Origin: Topomyia yanbarensis
Taxonomy: Eukaryota; Arthropoda; Insecta; Diptera; Culicidae
Direction: 5' to 3'
NCBI RefSeq assembly: GCF_030247195.1
Contig: NC_080672.1
Coordinates: 94,374,113 to 94,438,112, forward strand
DNA length: 64,000 bases
Shown piece after piece: positions 33,740 to 46,600 of the stretch (positions are counted from its first letter, which is position 1; each line of letters starts with the position of its first letter). A program made the translations under genes and the position numbers. Below the pieces are notes generated by a model. That model saw nothing but the letters and a program-made list of their open reading frames with translations, was not told the DNA's origin and ran no database searches.

Positions 33740-33852
33740 AATCCGACTTTCCCGAATGAAGAGAATCGAATGCACAAATTAAACATCGTATTAGCCACTA
33801 ATACGATGTTTAATTTGTGCATTCGATTCTCTTCATTCGGGAAAGTTGGATT
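33740..33852. repeat. Near-perfect 113-bp palindrome
   Basis: Arms 33740-33793 and 33799-33852 (54 bp each) are exact inverted copies apart from one mismatch, with a 5-base spacer GCCAC. The motif is the tail of repeat module A (ATTCGGGAAAGTTGGATTGG) present in both orientations. The two overlapping ORFs in it are mirror artefacts. Confidence 0.9.
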
Positions 33853-34779
33853 GGATAAATTAAGGTACAATGAAGGCATTATATACAATATGCTCATGTT
33901 GAGAAAATGGCGTCTGAAAAATTACCTCGTCCTTTATATTCCCATTTATGAACAGGAGCTTGATTTAAGGACCAAACAACTCAATGCCGTGTTAAATTAA
34001 CCATTTTTTCCGAATAATATACCAGATTTTATTAAAAAATTGTATTTTGAACGATTTTTGCAGATAAATGTTTTGGTCCCTTTGAAATATCGCACTGGTT
34101 TTGTGCCCTCTCCTATAATCCCTTTTCGGCGAGACGTTAGCTTATAGTGCGTGCGGGTGAGCCCTTTTGTTTACAGCAAATGATTATGTGACGCTTATTT
34201 TGATCCCTTTCTTAGTGTTGCGATGTTTTTGTTCCCTTTTCGAGTATAGTCTTTTTCATTAAGAAAAGGGCCCATAAACAAATTTTTCCGTTTTGTTGTT
34301 TGGTGTACATGAACCGTTAATTTTTGAGGGGAAATGAAAGGGAACATAAGCAAAACAAGCTATTTTGCTTATGTGACTTTTCGATAATCTATTATTTCGC
34401 CAACAGCCAGGCTTCAGAATCGGCTTATTTAAGGTGTGTATAAAGCTTTGTTAGTGTCCATTTGAAGTAAGTATTAACCAGAATTGTTTACGTTTTGTTT
34501 ATCGGCCCATTTGAAATGTTCTCGTCGAATTTACTGACGTACGTGAATCATCCATTCCCGGTCAGCATAGCGTGATGAAAGTCTAACAGAATGAAACTGT
34601 CGTTAATGGTAAACAAACAACATTTGCTGCATTTAGACGAGTTAAAGTAGCTTGATTGCATGTTACATGTGTTTCTCTATTCTACTTCATTAGTCTGTTT
34701 CTTTTGTACATCTATTAGTTTGCTTTTCCATTACCATGTATACCAAAATAGTATCGGTCAATTTATACACTTCTTATCA

Positions 34780-35870
34780 AGCTCTTTGCCTCCTTTTTTG
34801 CTTTTTTCGGCATGTTATGATTCCTTTTATTAGTATATCTCTACTATACTCTATTTATACTCATATAGGTGCAAACGTACAAACGCTCGTTTCTTTCGCG
34901 ATAACTCAAACCTGGTCACAAACGCGACCAAACAATTGCAATCATCTACACATACTTACGCCCGCGATTTCACCAACATGAAAACACCTCGGTAGTTAAG
35001 TATACTTACAAAAGTGATCTCAAACTACATGGTTATAAAAACAAAATTGCACACTTAAAGTCACGTACACGTGACAAACATGTTAACATACAAATGCTTG
35101 AACTCTTCGCGACTATCTACGGCACCTATATCCGCAGTCTCGCAAACATAACATCCCGGTGATAAGGTGGACGTCGGAAGTTTCTATCCTTTGTATCAAC
35201 AGACTAGGTCCATGCCTTCAATTGGACCAATTGAAAAAAAACTCATGTCCACTGGGTTGTCCAGTTCGATGGCGACATGACCGGGAACGCTAGTAAAATG
35301 GGGGTAACTCATTCCCTGTCAGCATGTGAATTGCCCTCCAAAAACTAAATATCAAAATGAAGGTCCGCGTGACCATCCAACAATGAACGCGTATATAGGA
35401 ATAGCCACACGGTTACAAAATCCTGTTTTGAACACGCAAAGTCACATGCACGTGAGCACACGTGACACGTTAACATACGAACGCTTAAGCCCTTTGTGAT
35501 TAACAACGAACAGCTACACCCGCGATTGCGCGAACCTGATAACTTCCCGGTAATAAGGTGAACGTTTTAGTGCCATTCCATGGCGACAAGACCGGGATAC
35601 GGGTACGGTGATACGGTCTCACCTTCTACTAGCCTCTGAGCCGTTTACCAAAAATTAAGTATTAGATTCACGGTCCGCGCGCGATCATCCAAAGGCACGC
35701 GCGAATATGCGAAAGGCACACGGTTATAAAAAAGAATTTATACACGCGAAGTTACATACACGTTAGCACACGCGATTGAACACGTTAACGTACAAATGCT
35801 CGAGCCCTTCGCGATGACACACGCGATCACGAAGTTTCTACCCTCGCACATATCTGAACTGTACAATGAA
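34780..35870. repeat. Second copy of the ACGCG-rich retroposon sequence
   Basis: Segments match the retroposon 24236-26989: CGGCATGTTATG..TTCCTTTTATTA, CTTTCGCGATAACTCAAACC, GTCCATGCCTTCAATTGGAC, and several copies of ACACGCGAAGTTACATACACG followed by ACAAATGCTCGAGCCCTTCG. It is diverged, with no clear tail or target duplication. No coding capacity. Confidence 0.6.
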
Positions 35871-36609
35871 TATCACATTCAGAATCACGGCCCGCTGCAA
35901 TTGGCTTTTAGTAGTGTTTTAGTGGGAATCAAGTAGTGGTACCAGAATCAAAAATATCATTTTTCATTCTGAAAGTGCGAATATATTGCAATTATCCAAT
36001 TGATACGCTTATTGTATATTAAGGTGGCTTTAGAATGTACGTGTAGGAACAGGCATTCTTGAAATGGGTCGTTGGATGTACAGTAGAGCTGTCGCCTTTC
36101 ATTTTCGGGGCTATACATGTGTACATCTATTGATGAAAACAAAATGTATCATTACATAGATGCAGACAAGTTTCTTCCAGAAAAGCACTGCCAGTCAGTG
36201 GGAGATGGATTGTACACAGACACACATAGCTGCCATGTTATTGTTTATAAACAATAACGATTATAAACAGTTGTTATTATTCATGGTTCATGCTAGTTTT
36301 ACTCACAAGAATTAATTACTGGTACTTCATCACCACTCATTTGAACACTAACAGTTATCGAAATTATGTGTTGAATACAAGTTATTGCTTTTTGTCATAT
36401 TGGATTCCACTGGAACAGTATTGGGAGCGACAGTTTCTGATAGTAGCGAAAAATCAAATTTTGAAACTTTGTTAAAAACCGATAAAACATAGTACGATTC
36501 TACTAACCATAACCTACTGGCAATCTGTGTCAATCATTTTGCTTTAAAACATATGAGTTATTAGAGAAAACTAATTGATTTTTCTTTCGCACTTTTCTAG
36601 ATTCCAACT

Positions 36610-37648
36610 ATGGACGATGAAGATGAACCAACAGCGTCTCCGCCCATCACTTCTAATGAAACTACACAGCATACTTCTACGTCAACAAACCCTCCGCACG
36701 TTTCACCAAATTCATGCAGTGAAAACGAGATCCCTTTGGATACTGAGGACAGAACAATAGAAGCCACTACTGGCGATTCGCAAGAAGAACACTGCAATGA
36801 GCCGTGCGCAGTTGAACCAGATCCTAAGCAAACGGAGAATGAACACGAAACGAATGAATCATCAGAACACATTGAGTCTACAGATATCGATATGCAGCAA
36901 ATGGCCCCAACGACTGAAGAAACTGTACGCGAGACTGAGGCGGATAAGCAGGAAATCGCACAACCAGAGAAACGGCCTCTAGTGCAGCCAGATGAGTTGG
37001 TGGATACCACTACTGAAGCGAAGGGAGAGTCCATGGAAGGTCATGAGTTCTCTCCCGAATTACCAGTGCAGGACACAGGTGCTTCTGTTAGCGACTTATT
37101 CCATCAGGTTGTTGATGATGATTCTCTGCGACCAGAAATAATTAAGGATAATGAGCAACAAGAGGAAATTGCAGAACAGATAGTGAAACATAAAGCAAAT
37201 GGGAATTTAGCGAGTGAACCAGTTGAAACAGAAAGTAGCCTAACTAGCCAATCTCAGGATAGCTTAGTAGGTAACACGGGAGACAACGCGTTGGATGCGC
37301 CGCAGGAAAACAATAATGATTTTTCGCCGCGACCAAACGACGATAACACCGACAAAAGTGATTCGGATATGTCTCCTATCCAGACGAAAGTGCAAAGCAA
37401 CGATGAAGAACCTTGCACAGATGACGACGGGGAAGATCGCATAGAGATCGACGCAGATGATGCTGATGATGATGATGATCGTAGAAGTAAAGATGCATTG
37501 AGCAAGCATCAGCTAGGCGAAGATTCTTTGAATGAGGTAGAACGAGAAGTAGAAGAAAGTGAAGATCGGATGGATTTTAAGGACGGAGACAACAATAAGA
37601 GCGAGGAGCAGGAAGATATTGAAGCTGGACATGATAGTACAACAGCAG
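36610..37648 (+). CDS. MESR4: MESR4-like gene, coding exon 1
   Basis: Encodes residues 1-346 plus the first base of codon 347. It is highly acidic (Glu/Asp with Ser/Thr and Gln), with no fold recognisable, ending in an Asp-rich tract (DADDADDDDD) and an Arg/Glu-rich stretch. The pyrimidine-rich acceptor at 36590-36600 puts ten noncoding bases before the ATG. Reading past the donor at 37649 meets a stop within five codons, as expected of intron. Confidence 0.75.
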
Positions 37649-40600
37649 GTAAATTAAATTTCTGATCGCATATCTCGTTCGGGTGTAGTAACACTGAGAA
37701 CTCACATACAAGTAAGTTTTTCAATGTGTGTATGAAATAAAATTGTTATTTTGAAATGTCAATAACAAGTAGCAGTTTGCTACTAGCTAGCGCTACGATC
37801 GGATAGCAAGCACTATATGGGCCTTGCGTGCAAACATGGATTCAATGGTGGGTGATTCATGCATTCGAATCTGTACGCGATGGTAATTTTCAATGTATTT
37901 TCATCGAAATGTTTACACAGGTTTTTCGAAAAAGTTTGTGCTACCTTGTATGTCTGTTCTCTGTGGTAATAATTAATTAATTGGCGAACGTGATATTGAT
38001 GACATAAAAAACTACATGATCATTGAAACTATATATAGACTAGCAGCAGAAAAACATAAAAAATAAAACTACTAACATTCACACGGTGTGTTTGGTAGAA
38101 CAATTTTATTGGAAAAAAAATCGGCATCGCTAAAACTTTAGCATTAAACTCAGCAAACTTCAATTCAGCAACTTTTTATTTTAAAGTTTTTTTGTTTGAA
38201 AACTTAGACTTTTCAATGAAACTGGTTTAGATTTTTGCCCCTAGGTAGTGCTTTAAACATTCAAATATTACCAAAAGTGAGAATCTGATGAACAATTTCA
38301 TTGTGTACAACTTTGTAGAAAGCTACATCGCGATCTAAAATCGCCAGAGAAAGCTATTAAATTTTTATCAAAGTTTCTAGATTCGCACGGGGCCTATTGG
38401 TTTAAAAGTTTTATTCCAAAAACATTTTTACTTGTAAAAAAACGGATTGCCTTATTTTAACAGTGTGCTCAGAAGAACCTGAATGCTAGCAAAGTATACC
38501 TTTAAGCGTAAAAAACATAATTCCAGATTACACCGTTTTATACGCACCAAAGATATTTTAGGATCATGGAGATATAGAGAAGAGTAGATAAAATTTGAAC
38601 GAAATTAAGACTCTTTTGCAAGATGCAATGCAGAAAAATGAAACAGTTTTCTTCTGTCACAGATATATTTGCTTCTTCTTTTTTTTCCTTCACTCATTCT
38701 GGAATATGCTTGATGTAATCTTGAATCAACCTTTTTGCTCTTTAGCATCCTGTGGGATATGTTTGGCCTATATTTTAACTTTATGTTTGATGAACCTCGA
38801 TTAGATATTCAGTCATTGGATTTGATTTCGATTGAGAATCTTGATTGACAGTTTTATTAAGAATAGAAAAATAATTCGATGAGATTTATGTTCAAGTTAG
38901 TTAACTTTTGGGAATCGCTGTACATTGAACAGAAATCGCAATAGTAAATGAGAAATAAGATTGTACGTCGATTCCCGGTTTACCATTTCCCGGAAAACCA
39001 TTTTCCGGAATGTCATTTCCCAGAAAACCATTTCCCGGAATGTACCATTTCCCGGAAAACCATTTCCCGGAATGTACCATCTCCCAGAATATTATTTCCC
39101 GGAATGTACCATTTCCCGGAATACTATTTCCCGGAATGTACCATTTCCCGGAATACCATTACCCGGAATGTACTTTTTCTCGGCAAATATTTATACTATT
39201 GAAATCTAAAGAAAACATGTAATTTGAACTTTAAGAACAAATCCAGAGCTATGTTGACTTACATATAGGGTATTCTATAGCATTCAAAATCTTATCATTT
39301 TATAGAAGGCAATATCATGAACAATCCACTAGAGATTTTGAGCCGAGTTTATAGAAACAGCCCAACGAATCATGTGTTTTTTACCTTCCAAGATGTTTGT
39401 GGACCTGCATACACGTGATAAAATCCGTTACTACATTAATCAACCTCTTGAAAAGGTATAAGATTATCGAATAAATTTGGTCAACACCTTTCCACACCTC
39501 CTTGTTCATAAAGTGTCATTTTCGCCTAAGATCCGGAGGAATCTGAAAATATATTTTTTCTGCTGGGAGTGGGACTTTGTACACATTGGAATTTATCTGA
39601 ATTTACTGTTCAATTAAACCCAAAATTTTTTGTAAGTCCTTGTTAATCGTCTTCTTAATCCATAGGCCCCGCGCACACCTAAAAGCTGATGAAGTTTTGA
39701 TAATTTTCTCGGGTGATTTTTTATCGATTTATAGCGTTCTACGAAGTTGTAGATAATGGGATTGTTCATCAGATTCTCACTTTTAGTATTTTTTGAATGT
39801 CTATAATACCAATTAGTAGCAAAAATGCGAATTAATTTCATTAAAAAACTTAAGTTTTCAATCAAAAAACTTTAAAATAAAAAGTTGTTCTAGACCCCCC
39901 GACAGAATATTTTAATTTTACTTTTAAATGAAAAGGAAAAGTCCATTCTTTCATATCCCGAAGTTTTACAGATGCCGATTTTTTTTGAATAAAGTTGTTC
40001 GACAAAGACACCGTGTTCAGTATATAAATTCAGGTATCACGGATTGTCGCTTATACATGGTAAAAGAAAAAAAAAACGTAAGCGTCTAATCAGTCAAAAC
40101 GTACTTAAACCAAAGTGTTTTCCTATTATTCTTTGTATTTTTGTATCAAAAAATAATGACATCCGCCCTCACACGCAAAGAAATGTTTCTTTCAGATTTA
40201 AACCAAAAATCTGTCACAGGTTGACAGCCATATAAGTTAACTAAAATATTCCGTCATAGGTGTGGTATAAGATACAACTTGAAAAAGTACAAAGTTTTTG
40301 GGAGACCACCTGTTTGCTACAGAAAGCATTGTATGGTTAGAACGCTACGCTACTCCACTATTCTAGTAAGGATGGGTGACACCTCTCCGAAATAGCAAGT
40401 CGAGTAGTAGTACTGGATGCTCCCCATCTTGTCACATCATTGTTAGGCCTCTAAGCACGTTATAAATCCAGCACGAGAGTAAAACATTTAGCCTAATGGA
40501 CGATTAGCATATCGAATATTTGGACAAATTTTGAGAAGTGCGCTTTATTTGGCATCATTATTTTTAACGTCTGGAAAACGGTTATTTGGCATACCAGACA

Positions 40601-43600
40601 TTTGGCAGAATTTTGAAAAGTGATCACATTGAAGGTCATTTGACATAACGGACATTTTGCGATGATATGGCGGTCAATAGTTCGTAATGGAAGAATTGTT
40701 CGCACAGTTAACGAAAGCTAGCAGAAAATCTCATGGTCGCAATGATCCTGAGAAAGCTTCCGAGTACTTACGACACGTTAACCACCGTATTAGAAGGCAG
40801 ATTGGACGATGATTTGACGCTGGAGCTGGTAAAGCGGAAATTGATCGACGAAGCAGTGAAATTTCAAGAATCGTTGTCAGAATCGGTACTAAAGGTGGTT
40901 ACGGCAACAATTCAAGCAAACATGTTACTGAAAGAAACCGGGAAATAAACAAAACCTCTGCCGGTTGCTTGCAAGCAACAAAGCAAAGAAACGAAGGCTG
41001 CCTAGCAATTCCAAGCAAAAGAAGTTATCGAAGAGAGGAAGACAAAAAGGGGTTGCGAGGATGGATCGTCGATTCCGGTGCCACAAGTTACACCGTGGGG
41101 GATGTAAAAAATCGTCAAATTAGCGGACGGAAAACTCGCCATGAATCTAATATCGGTCTCGGCGCTGACTCAAAAGCAGGCAACAATAATGTTTGATGCC
41201 AATCGATGCAGAGCCTGCGAAGTAAACGGTCTTAGCTGTGGCGATGTTTAAATATGGGCACTATCGACTGAAACAATCTCACGAGGCAGTACCAGCCATA
41301 GGAATCGGTCACAGTAACGATTGCCAATACGTGCGGCACAGATTCGGTCACCGGGACATGAACGTAATCAACCTACTGAAAGAGAATTTGGCGAGCGGAC
41401 TTTAAATCACCTAGTTTGGTTTCCAGGAAGAATGTGACTTCTGCAGTAAAGGCAAAACACGCATGTCTCTTTTCCCCTGAAATCTAAATCCAAATCAAGA
41501 GATTTGATGTCACAGATGACTCCTCTCGGTTCTATGTTCTCCATTTTCTTAAAACTAAGTCAGAAGCAACAGCAAAGATAGTGGAATATGCGGCGTTTGC
41601 AAAAAATCACTGGGCTTTGTCCCAAAGCCGTACTGCAGAGATGCTACCAGCTTTTTATAAACGCCAAAGGGCCACCTTGTAGAGATGGCATGATACCTTC
41701 TATCTAACGCCAAATTGGAGCTGGTATTTTGGGCAGAGGTTGTTCATCTCCAAAATAGGTTTCCCACGAAACCTATCAACGCCACACCGCACGAGTTGTG
41801 GAATGGAACAAAACCTAAATGACGGATATTTGGCGAAAATTGAATTTTTGGAAGCAGCGCTACATCCACAAATAGAAAAGGAAGAAGCTCTCCAAGACAG
41901 CACAGAGACTAATCTTGGTCGAGTACTTACTCGATCACAAGGCTTGCCGATTCCTGGATGCATCTACACGAATGGTGGTGTTACCGTAATGTAATTCTAA
42001 TTCTTTTAAGATGTGTGTTTCGTAGGATTAAATTGTAATAAGCTAGCGTAGGAGCAACGGTTAATTTAAAGTGAAGGATGGTAAAAGAGGAGCTGTGGAT
42101 CAGATCGCAGGTTTGGGTGAAATGTGCCGTGGATTGGAGCGGAAAATGAAACGGAAATAGAGAGAGTGAGAGAGACAATGAGCGGGAGTTAGAGTTGGCT
42201 AGGAGGCTACGATGGAGGTTATGGGATAGTTGGAGAGTGCAGAGAGTGGGTAGAGAGTGCAAGCCGTTTTCGTGGACCTATCGCTACGGCCCTCGCAAAA
42301 TAAATTTGACTAAAACAAACGCTATTGACTGAAAAGTTACCGCTGCGTCCATTTCCGAATTGGATCACCGTGTTTCTCTAGAAGATAACGGCTTAGCGTA
42401 AAGGACCCCCTCGCATGACACGATTACCTCGTGCATTCCGGCATTTTTGCCTGCTAAATGTAAAGGATGACTAGACCTGCGCGCGCAAATGCTGAGCCAC
42501 CCGTTTTTCGTGGTCCCGGATCCAGTAAATCAAAATCCCCGTGGCTCTCTCGGCGTCGTAGCCCACAAAACATAGCTTGACTTACCTGCCTGCCGCACGT
42601 GTCATCCATGATCATCGTCGCTCGCTGCCTGCCGCCATCGCTCATCGTTAAGCCGTCATCACCACCACACCCGAACTGGAATAAATTTGTAAAAACCGTA
42701 GGAAGTTTGTACTTTACTTAGGACTGTCACACATCCGAAAGCTTCCCTACTTCAACAACGCCTTGGACTCGGAACTAAAGAGGCCTTGAGTGCCCACTCT
42801 AGGACTCTCATACCAGGAGTCGGAGCTTAGACAAACCCCCATCTGCTGGGACTTTGCCCCTTCCGAGATGCTAAGTTTGTGGAAGAGTGGATTGCAATGT
42901 GACGAACAGGAAACAGAAGAGATATTCGATCGTTGGGTCGGGTAGACCGGTCTGTTCCCTAAAATAAGAGACCTGCGTATCCCATGGTGCTGGCTCAAAG
43001 AAACGGCCGTGCAGTTGTAGGATCAGCTTCATTTGCACGTTTTCGTCGATGCAAGTGAAATCGCTTTCTCTACCGTAGCGTACTTCAGAGTGATCAAGAC
43101 GGAGGGCAAAGCAGGGTGCTTGTTGGTCGCGGCTAAAACGAAGATCGCATCGCTTAAATCAGCAATTCTGGGCAGCCGTTCGATGTCGTACGTTCAGGAG
43201 AATCACAACGTAAAGGTGATGCAGCACTTTCTATGGAGTGATTCCGCAATAGCGTTGGCCTGGTAACGCGACGATCATCGTCAATACGTAGCGTAGCGTA
43301 GGGGAGATATTGATAACGACAAACCGCTCAGAGTGGCGCTTGGTCCCCAGGAAGGCAAACCCTGTAGATGCTGCAAGAAAGTGGGGCAAGAATCCGTACC
43401 CTGAAGTTACCGACGAGTGGTTCAAAGGACCGCGGAATTTCCTCGGCTTCCCGAGAAGAATTGGTCGAAGCAACAGAAGTCTTCAATGGTACCTGAAGAG
43501 GAATTGAGACTCTGCTTTCGGATCCATAGGTCAATTTTTTCGGGGCTGTGGTTGATTTTTCTAGATTCTCGAAGTGGCTATGACTGCTAGGTGAAGTTGC

Positions 43601-46600
43601 GTACGTACACCATTTCGTGGACAATTGTAGACGTAGATGTCGAGGAGAGACCGGAGTTGCTGCATCTTAGTCAAGAGGAAATGAAAAAGGCGAAGAAAAC
43701 GCTTGTGTGAATGGCGCAATAGCAGGATGAGATGATTAAAGTTTCGAGAGAATAGGCATCTAAATTAAGCAGTTTGTATCAGTTGACGCCAACAGTCGAT
43801 GAATGTGGAGTGCTACGTGTCGGCGGAAGTCTAAAAACTGCGCCACATACATCGTTTGATGCCAGGTTCCCGGTGATTCTCCCAAGAAAACATCCAATTA
43901 CGACGCTGGTTGTAGACGTTTTTCATCGTTCCTTTCGTCAAGGTAATTCCGAAACGGTAGTGAACGAGGTTCGGCAGTTCTACAGCATCTTCCAACTAAA
44001 GAGAGTCGTGAAGCAAATTGCGGCCGTCTATCAGTGGTACAAAGTGAAGAAGGCGATTCCGAAAGGTTCCAAGAATGGCGACGCTGCATGTGGCCCGTTT
44101 GCCTTCGTTTGCTCGCCCATGCACGTACACCGGTATTGATTATTTTCGGACCATTGCTGGTGAAAGTTTACCTGTACAATGACCCATGCTGTCCACGTGG
44201 AAATTGCACACGATCTTTCCACACGTCCTGCATCAAATGCATCCGTTACTTCGTCTGTCGCCAAGGTTTCGAACGACTGCTGCGGAAAGAACTCAAGAAT
44301 GTACAGTGTACATTGTACACGAAGAATCAGCAGCAACGTTCACAAACGCACATACGAAATGGGTCTTTATCATATACCAAATGGGTCTTTATCTCGCCAG
44401 CTGCACCTAATATGTGAGGCGCGTGGGAAAGGATTGTGCGATCGATAAAGTCAGCAATGGAAGCAACCCACAACAACGGTGAGAAACTGGACGACAAAAT
44501 TGTCGTTGCACGTAGAAGCCGAGGGTATAGTAAATAGCCGACCATCTAGATGTAGCTGAAGTAGAAGTCCTGACTCCAAACCATTTGCTACTGGGAAATT
44601 CTACAGGTATTCGTCAGCCCGCAATAGCCTTCAGTGACCCTTACTGGGCCTCAAAGAATTCCTGGAACCAAATACAATCTCAGCTGAAAATCTTCTGGAT
44701 GCGCTGGATACAGAACTATCTTCCGATGCTGATTAAACGAATGAAGTGGTTCGGAGAAGTGAAACCCGTGGTTTTCAGAGATTTGGTCCTCGTAGCACAC
44801 GAAGTCCACAGGAATTGCTGGACGCGCAGAAAAATCAAAGAACTTGTGACTGCGGAAAACGGACGAATTCGACATGCGATAGTTTAGACTGCATAGACCG
44901 GCATCAAAGCTGGCCGTTGTTAGAGGTTGAGTTGGGTGGTAAAACTGGGATAAGTGGCCAGTGTTACGGGGGAACGAGAATGTTTTTACCAACACTGCTC
45001 TTCTCGGTGTAACTGGTAACTGGTGCTGAACAGTACTGTCACTAGACTGAAACGTCATTCATGGACGATGACAGGAGGAAAGCTGCCATTTTATCAAAAG
45101 CGCTGAGTAAGGTATCGCGCACAGGCACAGGAGAAAAAATATTAAATTCTCGACAAACATATCATTAGGGCTTAAAAACCAACTCTCTTTGAAAGGACAA
45201 ACAGTTACTGGCTAAACATCATAGCAGTTAACGAAAAAAACTATTCTCTTTTGTTTACTACCAGCATCTGTGATTGGTGAGTAACGGTTTGTCCGAAATT
45301 TTCTTTCAAAGAGAATTTTGACAGTTGGCTTTTAAGCCGTAATCGTATGTTTGTCGAGAATTATACTAGAGTCACTTAGTTAAATTAGCACCATTATAAG
45401 TTCAGTTAGAACTTCTATCTTTACACATCGAATGTTAAAATTATACTTAAGGAAATCACAGTTATCACTGTAAGGTACGGTTAACCCTAAAACTTAATTC
45501 TAAAATATTCGACCTAACCTTAAAATCACAGATAAAATGAACTGGTTCGAAACCGATTAATGTAAGTACAACAACTGCATGTAAAACATTTTGCTATCAA
45601 TAACAATAAAATTCTCTGCTTTGGGCTATCTACCCAAAGTACCGAGTTTATGAATGGCTAAAAAGAATCGGTTAAGAGTCTTCATTGTTCCCGGAACACA
45701 AACTATACACGACAGCACACACTTTGAGACAGCCATGTATAAAATACTGTCCTCCTTCTGAGTACCGACATCTACTTGGCACAGTCGCCACTTTATTTCC
45801 AAAATTTGGCTCACGGGACGAGTCATTACAAAAAAACATCAATATGACTTGGGGAAGTTTCTTTAGACTATAAAATGTATTAGATGATATTTAAAAAACA
45901 ATCTTACCAACAATGCTTTTCTCTCCACTTTCTATCCACAGAACTCCACCTGAATGGAGACATCTCGAACGACGGATGTCACGCATCCGACGACGGTTGC
46001 CCTATGGAAGAAACCGATTCAACGTCACTCAAACGGCCACGGTCAGTTAGCCCAACCTGTGCGAACAGAAGCGACATTCAGGAACCTTCCAGTAAGTTGC
46101 TAAAGACCGATGATTCTAGTTTACTGGAAACAGATGCGCCAGATCCAGTAGAACAAGGAAGCCCTGAGGTTTCACACGAAATCAAACAAAACACGGAGCT
46201 ACTAGAAAACATTGAACCTTTGAATCAGTCCATTGATTCGGGAAAGTCTTCTTTGGGAGATAGCAATGAACCAGAGGAGGAAGCGGCTTCTTTAGTGCCG
46301 ACAGAAAGTACATCATCCCAAGAGAAGTCACAAAGCGATCCTCAGGCGGCAAAAGAAGATAATATAGAAGACGACGATTTGGACGATGATAAATCTAGCA
46401 GTTCGAGTTCGTCTAGCTCGTCAAGCTCAAGCTCGGATTCCGATAGCTCTGATGACGAGGCTAAGGAAGAAGAAGAAGAATTAGAGAATAAATTATCACT
46501 TTGTGAAAAAGACGAGCAACCAGTAGAGAAGTTGGAGTTGATAACTTCCGTGCAGGTACAACCGACTCCGGAACAAACTAGTTGCAACACAGTTGCGCCT

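Larger units (their letters stand above)
33230..34700. repeat. Dispersed repeat modules A, B and C, copy 2
   Basis: Module A (about 33230-33870), B (33873-34532) and C (about 34528-34700) follow each other. The same modules at 17594-19270 occur in the order B, then A-C. Here B interrupts the A-C junction, so B behaves as an independent insertable unit. Module A here includes a diverged copy of the 3874 hairpin family (33409-33580) and the palindrome 33740-33852. Confidence 0.65.

Noticed and set aside
33677..34000. 107-codon ORF ending like one at the 17.6-kb repeat copy
   Set aside because: Spans the palindrome and repeat module B; no domain and no conserved start.
36597..37034. 145-codon minus-strand ORF
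   Set aside because: Mirror of the acidic coding exon 1 of the MESR4-like gene.
45884..45941. Start of coding exon 2 as an independent gene start
   Set aside because: No ATG at 45884, and a good splice acceptor at 45941 matches the phase of the upstream exon.
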